In this document: piece by piece, positions 17,485 through 25,740 of the stretch
Numbering within the stretch: position 1 is the stretch's first letter
Layout of the letters: every line of letters starts with the position of its first letter
NCBI RefSeq assembly: GCF_002002705.1
Contig: NZ_MUNS01000041.1
Span: 1 to 64,000 of the forward strand
Direction: 5' to 3'
Length of the DNA: 64,000 nucleotides
Source of the DNA: Polaromonas sp. C04
Lineage (GTDB): Bacteria; Pseudomonadota; Gammaproteobacteria; Burkholderiales; Burkholderiaceae_C
Notes under the pieces: model-generated
What the model was told of the DNA's origin: nothing
Databases searched by the model: none
Seen by the model: the letters and a program-made list of their open reading frames with translations, nothing else
Translations under genes and position numbers: made by a program

Positions 17485-18339
17485 ATGCAACGCCTGGATG
17501 CCACCGGTCCCGCGCTGCCGCACGGCTCCGTCGTGTCGATCGGCATGTTCGACGGTGTGCACCGCGGCCATCGCGGCGTGCTAGAGCGGCTGGGCGAGCA
17601 GGGTAGGCGCTTCGGCCTGCCGACGGTGGTGCTGACCTTCGACCCGCATCCGCGCGCGGTCCTGAACTCGTCCGCCGCGCCGCGAATGTTGTCGCCGCTG
17701 GCCGACCGGCTCGAACTCCTCGCTGCTACCGGCGACGTCGACCACTGTCTGGTGCTGCCATTCGACCGCCGGCGCAGCGAGGAGCCGGTCGAGTCCTTCG
17801 TGCAGGACACGCTGCTCGGTCGGCTGCGGATGCGGGCGTTGGTGGTGGGCGAAAACTTCGCCTGCGGGCGCGGCCGCAGTGGCGACGTGCGACGCATGCG
17901 CGCGCTGGGCGAGCGGCAGGGGTTCGAGGTGCACGCGATCGCGCTGCACAGCGTCCCGGTGATCGATCAACTCGGCCCGTGCTCGTCGACCGCGACGCGT
18001 AGGCTGATCCACAGCGGGGATGTGCGCGCCGCGTCGCTGCTGCTCGACCGGCCGCATGAACTGACCTGCGCCGTGGAGGCTGTCTCGGCGATGCCGATCA
18101 TGGCACTGGACGCACGCGTACCGGACGACATGTGCGCGCCACCGGCCGATCATTACGCAGGTGCCGTACGCAATCGGCGTAGTGGCGCTGGCTGGACGCC
18201 AGCGGTACTGCACATGCGCGAGGATGCTCGTACGCACCGGCGTTTGGTGCGCATCGAAAATGCGCTGGCGGCCGAATGTGGCGATCTGATCTCGCTGCGC
18301 TTCTTCGACAAGGCCGCTCCTTCAGAGCGGTTCGCTTAG
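17485..18339 (+). CDS. RibF-like FAD synthetase with atypical C-terminal domain
   Basis: Encodes 284 residues. The N-terminal nucleotidyltransferase half of RibF is clear (VVSIGMFDGVHRGHRGVLE, VVLTFDPHPRAVL, VVGENFACGRGRSGDV, then a helix ending AASLLLDRPHEL). The C-terminal half should be a riboflavin kinase with a GFPTAN motif, but neither this nor the usual catalytic residues are seen; about 100 poorly matching residues replace it. It is probably a monofunctional or altered FAD synthetase. As the last gene of an operon with several flavin enzymes (HpaB, HpaC, CoxM), it may raise local FAD supply. A housekeeping ribF should exist elsewhere. Confidence 0.78.
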   Translation: MQRLDATGPALPHGSVVSIGMFDGVHRGHRGVLERLGEQGRRFGLPTVVLTFDPHPRAVLNSSAAPRMLSPLADRLELLAATGDVDHCLVLPFDRRRSEEPVESFVQDTLLGRLRMRALVVGENFACGRGRSGDVRRMRALGERQGFEVHAIALHSVPVIDQLGPCSSTATRRLIHSGDVRAASLLLDRPHELTCAVEAVSAMPIMALDARVPDDMCAPPADHYAGAVRNRRSGAGWTPAVLHMREDARTHRRLVRIENALAAECGDLISLRFFDKAAPSERFA

Positions 18340-18387
18340 CCTGCATATTTTCAGTGCACCTTGTCACGGCAAGCTGTAATATGCAGG
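18340..18387. terminator. Long-armed inverted repeat between two convergent operons
   Basis: CCTGCATATT at 18340-18349 is perfectly repeated in inverted form as AATATGCAGG at 18378-18387, immediately after the stop of the plus-strand operon and before the 3' end of the minus-strand ABC operon. The arms are AT-rich and the loop is 28 bases with no strong T-tract. A bidirectional terminator or a mRNA-end hairpin is plausible. The remaining 170 bases up to 18559 contain nothing recognisable. Confidence 0.4.
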
Positions 18388-18559
18388 GTAGCCGTTGCGT
18401 CCGTTGACTTGAACGCCCTTGCCAATCGAATCCGGGAACCGTCATTGACACCTTGGGTAGCGGCGGCAAGATGTTTTCGACATCCATGGCGCCCTGTTCA
18501 TCGAAATAACGAGGCGAATCCTCTGAGGTTCCTGCGTGGCCCCCACCATTCAATGGAGA

Positions 18560-19339
18560 TCAGTTCGACGTTGTCGAGGCCTGCCTGGCATGGTGCCAAC
18601 GCAATGCGCGCCGTTCGATCCGCGCGACAACGCCATTGATGATGAGCGCCGTCACTGCGATGACAATCAACGCAGCCATTCCTGCGGCAACACGGAATGT
18701 CTCCTGCGAACGCATGATGAAATTACCGATCCCATCGGTCGAGAGCAGCATCTCGGCACTGACGCTTATCAAGAGCGCCAGTGCTACGGCAATTCGGATA
18801 CCCACCATGACCTGCGGCAACGCTGCCGGCAGATCGATCTCAAACATGGTCTCGCGGCGTGACATGCGCAGGCTGCGTGCAACGTTCGACAACATCGGAT
18901 GTGCGCCACGCACGGCGTCGATCGCGCTCAGAATGATCGGAAATGAAACGCTATAAAAAATCACCATGACCTTTGCGCCGCTGCCCACGCCAGCAAACAA
19001 CATGGCAACCGGCACTATGGCTAGGGGGGGCAGGGGTCGGAGCATGTCGATAACGGGCTCGATAAAATCGCCCAAGGCGCGAAACCGGCCGATGAAAACG
19101 CCCAAAGGCAACATCGTTACCAAGGCAAGTAGCAACCCCGCTGCGGCTCTCCAGAGGGTGACCCCCATTTCTCTGAGCAATGTGGGACTCACTTCCCCAA
19201 GTTTCGATAGTACGGTCAGAGCGCCAGGAAAATTTGGAGAAGCGACCTGGCGGGCTGCCACCTCCCAGATCAGGAGCAGGCCAAGCAAAAAAAGGGTTCC
19301 CGGCCAAGCGGAGTCACGCAGTTGCGACAGTCTGTTCAT
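18560..19339 (-). CDS. ABC transporter permease, SsuC/TauC type (second permease)
   Basis: Encodes 259 residues starting at the ATG that overlaps the preceding permease stop; an upstream in-frame start would lie inside that gene. About six membrane segments, with the EAA-loop region around NVARSLRMSRRETMFEIDLPAALPQ and the family motif RPLPPLAIVPVAMLFAG. It pairs with the permease at 19336 as a heterodimer, while most Ssu/Tau systems use one permease twice. Last gene of the operon. Confidence 0.9.
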   Translation of the reverse strand: MNRLSQLRDSAWPGTLFLLGLLLIWEVAARQVASPNFPGALTVLSKLGEVSPTLLREMGVTLWRAAAGLLLALVTMLPLGVFIGRFRALGDFIEPVIDMLRPLPPLAIVPVAMLFAGVGSGAKVMVIFYSVSFPIILSAIDAVRGAHPMLSNVARSLRMSRRETMFEIDLPAALPQVMVGIRIAVALALLISVSAEMLLSTDGIGNFIMRSQETFRVAAGMAALIVIAVTALIINGVVARIERRALRWHHARQASTTSN

Positions 19340-20106
19340 CGCGCGTCTCCCAAATGATTGAGTGCATCTTGCCAGCCCGCCAAGGGCCGGCGTGCCCACA
19401 GCACGAGTTGATTGAACAGAATGCCGTTCAACGCCGCCATCAGCATCACGGCGAACATCGCGTTGGTGCGAAGCGAAAATGCAGTATCAAAAAGCAGGAA
19501 GCCCAAGCCGTCTTTGCCGGCGAGCATCTCCGAGGCGACGGAGGCGATCAGCGCCCCGCCGGCCGCTACCCGTATGCCCGTAAAAATCTCTGGCCACGCC
19601 GCCGGCAGACGCACCAAGAATAGCGTTTCCAGTCGACTGTAGCCCAAGGTTCGTGCCGCGTTGATCTGCACTGGTTCGGTGTTGATCAATGCGTTCAGCG
19701 CGGGCAGATAGACCATAGTAATTCCAGCGAACACCACGATGCCGATGAACAGCTTGGGCGTCAGGCCGAGTGCAAAGATGCCCAGGGGTACCAACGCAGC
19801 AGGCGGCACGGACCGCATGATTTCGACCAGCGGCGCCCACATGCGCGCGAGCAGCGGATAGCGCGCCGCGAGGATTGCTAGGCTAACGGCCAGGCCGATC
19901 GCCAACAGGAGCCCGACCAGTGCGCGCATCAGTGTCTGGCCTTCAGCCTGCAGCAGTTCACCGCTTAACAGCATCTCGCGCGCCGCAAGGGCAACCTGAG
20001 TTACGGTTGGAAAGTACTGATTTGGTACCAAGCCGCTATGGGCAACGCCTTCCCAGGCCAGCAGGAACAGGCCGACCCCTACGCTTTTTTTCATCCACGA
20101 GTTCAC
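19336..20106 (-). CDS. ABC transporter permease, SsuC/TauC type (first permease)
   Basis: Encodes 256 residues. MRSVPPAALVPLGIFALGL, INAARTLGYSRLETLFLVRL and LPAAWPEIFTGIRVAAGGAL are the typical permease and EAA-loop landmarks of the nitrate/sulfonate/taurine importer family. It overlaps the next permease by 4 bases and follows the ATPase by 16 bases, so the three are one transcription unit. Confidence 0.9.
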   Translation of the reverse strand: MNSWMKKSVGVGLFLLAWEGVAHSGLVPNQYFPTVTQVALAAREMLLSGELLQAEGQTLMRALVGLLLAIGLAVSLAILAARYPLLARMWAPLVEIMRSVPPAALVPLGIFALGLTPKLFIGIVVFAGITMVYLPALNALINTEPVQINAARTLGYSRLETLFLVRLPAAWPEIFTGIRVAAGGALIASVASEMLAGKDGLGFLLFDTAFSLRTNAMFAVMLMAALNGILFNQLVLWARRPLAGWQDALNHLGDAR

Positions 20107-20122
20107 GTCCCACTCCTTCGCG

Positions 20123-20908
20123 TCAATGAGCCACTCGCATCGACCGAATCAGCGTGATCACTTCATGCCGTAGGTCTAAATATGTCCGATCTTCCCGGGT
20201 CCTCAGCTGGTCGCGCGGTTTTGACAGCGCAACGGGGATGTCCGCCACGACCGTCGTGGGGCGCTTCGAAAGGACAACAATGCGATCGGCCATGTAAACT
20301 GCTTCATCGACGTCGTGAGTCACCAGCACGCAGGTTTGGTCGTATTTTCTTGCCAAATCCAGCAGCAGATCCTGCATTTCAGCGCGCGTCTGTGCATCAA
20401 CTGCCGCAAGAGGCTCATCGAGCAATAGCAGGCGCGAGCGCGCCGCAAGTCCGCGTGCGATAGCCACCCGCTGCTGCATACCGCCTGACACCTGCCATGG
20501 ATAGCTCGCTTCGAATCCTTTCAGTCCTACGTTCGCTATCAGCTCGGCTGCCCAAGCATGTTTGCCGGCGGTATCCATGTCGGTGATGCGCTTCATCCCG
20601 AAGAGCACGTTGTCAAAGTTGGTCTTCCACGGTAGCAGGGACCGGCTGTAGTCCTGAAAAACGACGGAAACGCCTTCCGGCGGCGCTGTGACCGGCTTAC
20701 CGTCAAATACCAGTTGACCGCCATCGACGGTATATAAGCCGGCAAGGCACATCAGGAGTGTCGTCTTGCCGCAACCGGACGGGCCTACGACGGAGACGAA
20801 CTCCCCGCGTCGCGCTTCGAACGAGACCGAGCCAATGATCTGGGTAGATTGCTTTGCGTTGCCAAGTGCCTTGGAAATTCCTCGCACTGAAAGTAGTTGC
20901 GTGCTCAT
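20123..20908 (-). CDS. ABC transporter ATP-binding protein, NitT/TauT type
   Basis: Encodes 261 residues. Walker A GPSGCGKTTLLMCLAG, Q-loop VFQDYSRSLLPWKT, signature VSGGMQQRVAIARGLA, Walker B LLLLDEPLAAVDAQ and the H-loop VLVTHDVDEAVYMADRI are all intact. The subfamily transports sulfonates, taurine, nitrate, aromatic sulfate esters and other small organic compounds. Upstream in the operon is the binding protein at 21001. Confidence 0.93.
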   Translation of the reverse strand: MSTQLLSVRGISKALGNAKQSTQIIGSVSFEARRGEFVSVVGPSGCGKTTLLMCLAGLYTVDGGQLVFDGKPVTAPPEGVSVVFQDYSRSLLPWKTNFDNVLFGMKRITDMDTAGKHAWAAELIANVGLKGFEASYPWQVSGGMQQRVAIARGLAARSRLLLLDEPLAAVDAQTRAEMQDLLLDLARKYDQTCVLVTHDVDEAVYMADRIVVLSKRPTTVVADIPVALSKPRDQLRTREDRTYLDLRHEVITLIRSMRVAH

Positions 20909-21000
20909 TTGATTACTTCATGTTTTCTAGGCACCAGCGCGTTGCCGGTTGACGATTCACCTTGATTCGGTGTCGATGTTCTTTTGCAGGATCGGTTTGG

Positions 21001-21963
21001 CTACTTCGAGTCTGCGAACATTTCTTGTGCCTTCATGGGGTTTTTTAGGATACCGACACTAAGCGCAGCATCCATCACCGCCTGAACGCCGGCAGGGTCG
21101 ATCGTCGCGGTGTATGGGGGCAAAGTCAGCGCCGCTACCACATCGGCAGGCAACCTCAGGCGCTGCACGAGAATCGTCTTCGCTTCTGCAGGATTGGCCT
21201 TGATGAAGTCGTTGGCCCTATCAATTGACCGCTTCAGACGCGCCAACGTGTCAGCGTTGCCGTTAATCCACTGTTCGGTGGCGTAGAACACGCCAACGGG
21301 AACGGCCTTGGTCAAGTCCTTGTCTTTCACATACCCGCGGGCAATGACTTTTCCGAGTTTTGCTTGCAGGATGGCCGTCCGGAATGGCTCGACCGTAGCT
21401 ACTGCGTCGGCATTTCCGATCTGAAGTGCGGCCTGCATTTGCGGGAACGGCACTGCCAGAATCTTGACAGACTCAATCGGAATGCCAGCCTCTGCGAGTT
21501 TCAACCGAACTTGCTGGTCGTTTACGCCACCGGCGTTATTCACCGCGATCACCTTGCCTTTCAGGTCAGCCGGCGAGTTGATGCCCAACTTGTTGCTGGC
21601 AATGATCGCAGTGTCGCTGGAAAGGGGGGCCTGCTCGTAGTAACCGCCCATCACGAACCGAAAGGGGATACTTTGAGAGCGTGCCAGGATGATGGGCAAG
21701 GCGCCACCATAACCCACGTCGGCGCTGTTGCTGGCGACTGCCGTCGCGGCGCCAGGACCGGTATTGATTGGTATTTCTTCTAAATCGAGATTTTCTGCTT
21801 TGAAGAAGCCCTTGACAGCAGCTACATAGATGGACAGGCAGCCAATACCCGGTACCAGCGCGATTCGCAGCTTTCTCACCTCTTGCGCTTGGGCAGGAGA
21901 GATTAGGGCGGCGCCAATGAGCGAGGCGGTAAGCCATGTGGCGAAGTGTCTTCTGGTATTCAT
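21001..21963 (-). CDS. ABC transporter substrate-binding protein, NitT/TauT (SsuA-like)
   Basis: Encodes 320 residues with a signal peptide (RRHFATWLTASLIGAALIS, cleavage near AQAQE) and AGGAG 7 bases before the ATG. GIGCLSIYVAAVKGFFKAEN, ADVGYGGALPIILARSQS and a middle section around PADLKGKVIAVNN match SsuA/ThiY-like periplasmic proteins. In pseudomonads a similar importer (AtsR-AtsB-AtsC) serves aromatic sulfate esters next to a sulfatase. The sulfatase two genes upstream suggests a similar pairing here. Confidence 0.9.
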   Translation of the reverse strand: MNTRRHFATWLTASLIGAALISPAQAQEVRKLRIALVPGIGCLSIYVAAVKGFFKAENLDLEEIPINTGPGAATAVASNSADVGYGGALPIILARSQSIPFRFVMGGYYEQAPLSSDTAIIASNKLGINSPADLKGKVIAVNNAGGVNDQQVRLKLAEAGIPIESVKILAVPFPQMQAALQIGNADAVATVEPFRTAILQAKLGKVIARGYVKDKDLTKAVPVGVFYATEQWINGNADTLARLKRSIDRANDFIKANPAEAKTILVQRLRLPADVVAALTLPPYTATIDPAGVQAVMDAALSVGILKNPMKAQEMFADSK

Positions 21964-22130
21964 CTGGATTCTCCTGAGAATGGGGACATTGATGGAATAT
22001 AGCTGTCCGTAACTTGCTATCAGTTGCCGTAGTGGCGCATTAATCGGATCCGTTAGTCTTTAGAGTGCATGAGCCCAAATCTGCTCAGCCCGCTGGCGCT
22101 CATTTGCTAGCGCAGTTTCTTCAGCCGAAC

Positions 22131-22799
22131 TCACCATGGAATCGACTCTCCGTCGTAGTTGCGGAAGCTACCGGTGTCGCTCGAATTTAAACTAGCAATC
22201 ACCTTGCGCATCCCGGCAACGCTGTCGGCCACATCAATATCGGCAGCGACGCCGCCCATGTCGGTCCGCACCCAACCGGGATGAAGGCTAACGCATGTGG
22301 CGCGATGTCCGAGTGCAAGCGAGACGTCTTTTAGTATTGAATTCAAGGCCGCCTTCGATGCTCGGTAGACCCACATACCTGTTTGTGTTCGGCCACCAAT
22401 TGAGCCCAGCCGGGAAGACAGCACGGCGACTTTTGCGCCAGGCGCCAAGGCGGTGACGACGGACGGTATGACGCGCATCGGACCCAGCACGTTGGCGTGC
22501 ATGATGCTGTCGAATGCCGCTTCAGTCGGTGCTTCGAGCGCCTCCAAGTGCGAGGCGGCCCCAGCGCAGATGATCACAACGTCGAACCAGGAAGGTTTGA
22601 GCTCCGACGCCAGTCCTGAAACGCAGGCTTCGTCGACGACATCCAGGCGCAACGCGCTCGCACCAAGCTGCCGCAGACGGTTGAGGCCCGCGTCGTCGCG
22701 TGCGGTTGCGGTGACTGCACAATGATCCGCCCGGTACTGGCGCACGAATTCAAGACCGATACCACGCGACGCTCCAATGATGAGGACATTCATCGCCAT
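22131..22799 (-). CDS. SDR-family oxidoreductase (C-factor-like)
   Basis: Encodes 222 residues. NVLIIGASRGIGLEFVRQYR is the nucleotide-binding TGxxxGIG site, IICAGA occupies the NNAG position, and the catalytic YRASK (YxxxK) follows a Ser in VAVLSSRLGSIGG. Length and C-terminal GSFRNYDGESIPW match the CsgA/C-factor-like classical SDRs. The gene sits 70 bp after the sulfatase, so it may oxidise or reduce the alcohol/ketone released from the sulfate ester. Confidence 0.88.
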   Translation of the reverse strand: MAMNVLIIGASRGIGLEFVRQYRADHCAVTATARDDAGLNRLRQLGASALRLDVVDEACVSGLASELKPSWFDVVIICAGAASHLEALEAPTEAAFDSIMHANVLGPMRVIPSVVTALAPGAKVAVLSSRLGSIGGRTQTGMWVYRASKAALNSILKDVSLALGHRATCVSLHPGWVRTDMGGVAADIDVADSVAGMRKVIASLNSSDTGSFRNYDGESIPW

Positions 22800-22869
22800 A
22801 CTTTGAGTTCTTTCCGGGTAGCCACAACAGACCCTTTGGAGCGATGACCGGTTGATGGATTTATCTGCT

Positions 22870-24453
22870 TCACCAGACGCCGATCTGCATATCGAGCGCT
22901 TTCCACCCCTCGGTGGTGCGCTCCACCGTCGCGTTGTCCAGCGTAATGCGGCGTTTGCGAGTCATCAGCCAATCGGCGAGCCGGTCCTTCAGCTCACCGC
23001 GCACGGTTGCAAAAATGGGGTCGGCACCCAGATCATGGAGCTCCTGCGGGTCTTCCTGCATGTCAAACAGCTGGGGACGCAAGCCTTGGTAGTGCACGTA
23101 TTTCCAGCGTGCGTTGCGGACCATCCAGGCGTAACACTCATCGGGCCCTCGATTTAGCGCGCGTCGCGCGTCGCGGAACGCATAGTCCAGTTCGCTGAAT
23201 ACACAGTCGCGCCAATTTTCGACGTGAGCTCCATGCAGGAGCGGTACCAGCGAGCGCCCTTCCAGTAGATGATCCGGCTGCGGGAGACCCAGGGCATCAA
23301 GGATGGTGGGCAGCACATCGATAGCTTCGACAAAACGGCTCTCGGCCGTGCCGCGGGTGCTGTCTGCTGCGGCGCGAGGGTCGACCACAATCAATGGGGT
23401 ACGCACCGCCTGTTCATAGAAGAGTTCTTTCTCGCCCAATCCGTGGTCGCCAAGCTGATCACCGTGATCGGAGCAGAAGATGATCAGGGTATCGTCAAGG
23501 CGGCCGAGTTGTTCCAGTTCAGCAATCAGCCGGCCGAGATGGTCATCCACTTCTTTGATCAATCCCATGTAGGTAGGTCGCACGTGCCGGACAACGCTTT
23601 CCTGTGCGTAACTCAGGCAATCCTCGTGCGCCGTACGGTAGGCCGCCAGCACCGGGTGCGGTGGACGCGTCTCGGCGCTGACCGCGATGATCGGGCCCGT
23701 ATCCGCGTCGCGGTACAAATCGTTGTACGGCGCTGGAGCGAGCAATGGCCAGTGCGGCTTGACGTAGGACAGGTGCAGCACCCAGGGTTGATCGCCCTTG
23801 GCGCGAACGAAGTCCAGTGCACGATCGGTCATATACGCCGTTTCGGAATGATTGCGGTCGACACGCGCCGCAAGATGGGCGTTGCGCAGCAACCAGCCAG
23901 TGGCGAACTTGCCTTCTTCGTCCAGCGCGCCAATGGCGAAATCGGACCAAGGGTCGTCACTTTCATATCCCTTGCTGCGAAGGTAGTCGGCGTACCCGCT
24001 TTCGGCACCTGGCGGCGCGTGACCATCGTAGCGATCCATTTCGACGAACCCGCCTTCCAGATATCGGCGGCCGCGGGTCGACTCGGGGTCCATGCCGAAG
24101 CGCTGCAAGCCCAGCCGATCTGGAATGACGTGGGTCTTGCCGGCCAGGACCGCGTCCAACCCGGCGGCTTCGAGAAAGTCGCCGAGGGTGCGCTGCACCA
24201 CCGAGAGTGGCACGTAGTTCCACGTCGATCCATGGCTGCTCACATAGCGGCCGGTGTAGTAGGACATTCGCGACGGTACGCAGACGGCGGATTGCACATA
24301 CGCGGCGTCGAAGCGGACCCCACGCTTGGCCAGGTTGTCGATGTGTGGCGTTGCGAGCGTCGGATGTCCGTAGCAGGACAGGTAGTCCCAGCGCAGTTGG
24401 TCGCACATGATAAACAACACATTGCGGATGGTTTTCCGGTCGGAAGAGATCAT
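22870..24453 (-). CDS. Sulfatase (type I, formylglycine-dependent)
   Basis: Encodes 527 residues, cytoplasmic by sequence (no signal peptide). VLFIMCDQLRWDYLSCYGHP opens the alkaline-phosphatase-like fold. The maturation motif is canonical: CVPSR at residues 58-62, where Cys58 would become formylglycine, followed by MSYYTGRYVSSHG. The second metal site is FCSDHGDQLGDHGLGEKELF. It resembles choline-sulfatase and phosphonate-monoester-hydrolase relatives. It heads an operon with an SDR and an ABC importer, consistent with import then desulfation inside the cell. It is a paralogue of the enzyme at 39023. Confidence 0.9.
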   Translation of the reverse strand: MISSDRKTIRNVLFIMCDQLRWDYLSCYGHPTLATPHIDNLAKRGVRFDAAYVQSAVCVPSRMSYYTGRYVSSHGSTWNYVPLSVVQRTLGDFLEAAGLDAVLAGKTHVIPDRLGLQRFGMDPESTRGRRYLEGGFVEMDRYDGHAPPGAESGYADYLRSKGYESDDPWSDFAIGALDEEGKFATGWLLRNAHLAARVDRNHSETAYMTDRALDFVRAKGDQPWVLHLSYVKPHWPLLAPAPYNDLYRDADTGPIIAVSAETRPPHPVLAAYRTAHEDCLSYAQESVVRHVRPTYMGLIKEVDDHLGRLIAELEQLGRLDDTLIIFCSDHGDQLGDHGLGEKELFYEQAVRTPLIVVDPRAAADSTRGTAESRFVEAIDVLPTILDALGLPQPDHLLEGRSLVPLLHGAHVENWRDCVFSELDYAFRDARRALNRGPDECYAWMVRNARWKYVHYQGLRPQLFDMQEDPQELHDLGADPIFATVRGELKDRLADWLMTRKRRITLDNATVERTTEGWKALDMQIGVW

Positions 24454-24538
24454 CGGTCGCGCCTTACCTTGCCAAGAGTCATGGTGCAGAATATCTCAGC
24501 TAATCTCGTGGCGGGCCAATGAAATTTGGCATCTCTGC

Positions 24539-24555
24539 CATAACCTAACCGTAAT
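24539..24555. promoter_or_regulatory. Candidate operator shared with the LysR/importer promoter
   Basis: CATAACCTAACCGTAAT is 15/17 identical to the site at 3106-3122 and lies 85 bp before the sulfatase start. It places the sulfatase-SDR-ABC operon under the same probable control as the TorT/Mo-hydroxylase operon. No other close copy was noticed by eye. Confidence 0.5.
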
Positions 24556-24622
24556 ACTCCTGTCGGGAGTAAATGATTTGTCCGGTCCGTAGCAAGTAAT
24601 CTGTCCGGTTTGTGGAGGAGCG

Positions 24623-25033
24623 ATGCAACACGTCCTCATGAGCCCCCGCTACATGCAGGAGAACCGGAAGATGAGATTCAACGAGGCCTTGGATGGCTGG
24701 ACACAGGGGCAACTGACGCCGGCCGAGGCGGCCTTGTTACTGGGGCAGTGCGAACGCAGCTTTCACCGCCATATCGAACGTTGCCAAGCCGATGGGTTGG
24801 ACGGGTTGCTGGACAAGCGGCTCAGCCAGATCTCCGGGCGTCGAGCCAGTAGGGCCGAGGTTGATCACGTCGTGGCGCTGTACAAGAGCGGCTTTGCGGG
24901 CTGGAACGTGGCGCACTTTCACACCAAGTACAAGGCCGAGTGTGCCGTCGCGCGCAGCTACAGCTGGCTCAAGACCGTGCTGCAGAGCGCCAGTGCGGTC
25001 AGGGCGTCCAAGCGCCGGGGTAAACACCGGTAA
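24623..25033 (+). pseudogene. ISNCY/IS481-like transposase, N-terminal fragment
   Basis: 136 residues beginning with the helix-turn-helix half of an ISNCY-type transposase: RFNEALDGWTQGQLTPAEAA, LLLGQCERSFHRHIERCQAD and GLDGLLDKRLSQISGRRAS. The product stops after SKRRGKHR, where the DDE catalytic domain should follow, so about two thirds are missing. Just before it, GATTTGTCCGGT and AATCTGTCCGGT repeat at 24573-24605, probably the end of the element. Cut off by the IS21 fragment. Confidence 0.65.
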
Positions 25034-25080
25034 CAAAACAGCTGAGTCAATGCGTGTTGGCGCTGTAATTGACGCCGTGC

Positions 25081-25740
25081 TCATAGGGCCGCCTCAAACA
25101 GGTGGTAATAAACGGCCAGCGTTGGCAGTGTCACGACCACCTGCGGAACATCTCCTTTGGGCGGTGCCAGCAACTGAGTCAAGGCGTTGAGGTCTGGCAA
25201 TTGGTCCAGCTCAATTAACTGCTCCAGTTCCTGGGCCAATTGGGCTTCATGCCCGTCAGCGGCCAGGACCAGCAGGCTCACCATGGTTTTGCAGGCTTCG
25301 CGTTCCGGCCTTTGGGCGGCCAGTCGCTCCCATGTCTGGCGATACACCGCACGAGGGAAGGCGGCATCGCGCAGCACCCAGCGGGCAAATGCACCAGGCT
25401 TGCGTTTCAAAGCACCCACCAAATGCCGGTAGTCGATTGCGCGTCCAACGCGCTGCCCCTGAGCAGGCGTTGCCCTTGGTAACTTGAGGACGCATTGGCC
25501 GCCCAGCCAGCACTCCACATGCTGGGCATACTGGCGCACCATCAGCCGGTGACCAATGAGCGGGCTCGGCACGCTGTACAGAACCCCCTTGAGGGTGAAG
25601 ACGGCGTATTTGCTGACCTTGGCAGGAATCTCTTCAAACTCGGCGGTGCGGCGCACCGGCAAGGGTTTGAGCATGGCGCGCTCGGTGACCAGGAACTTGG
25701 CCGCACGCGTATTCATGCGTTGAACGATGGTGTAGACAAA
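25081..25740 (-). pseudogene. istA: IS21-family IstA transposase, C-terminal fragment
   Basis: About 220 residues of the Mu-transposase-type C-terminal domain of IstA: ERAMLKPLPVRRTAEFEEIP, FTLKGVLYSVPSPLIGHRLM, VECWLGGQCVLKLPR, and the tail ending in VVVTLPTLAVYYHLFEAAL. The N-terminal HTH and DDE catalytic core are missing, cut off at 25740 by the IS6 element. No istB lies nearby. Confidence 0.8.
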
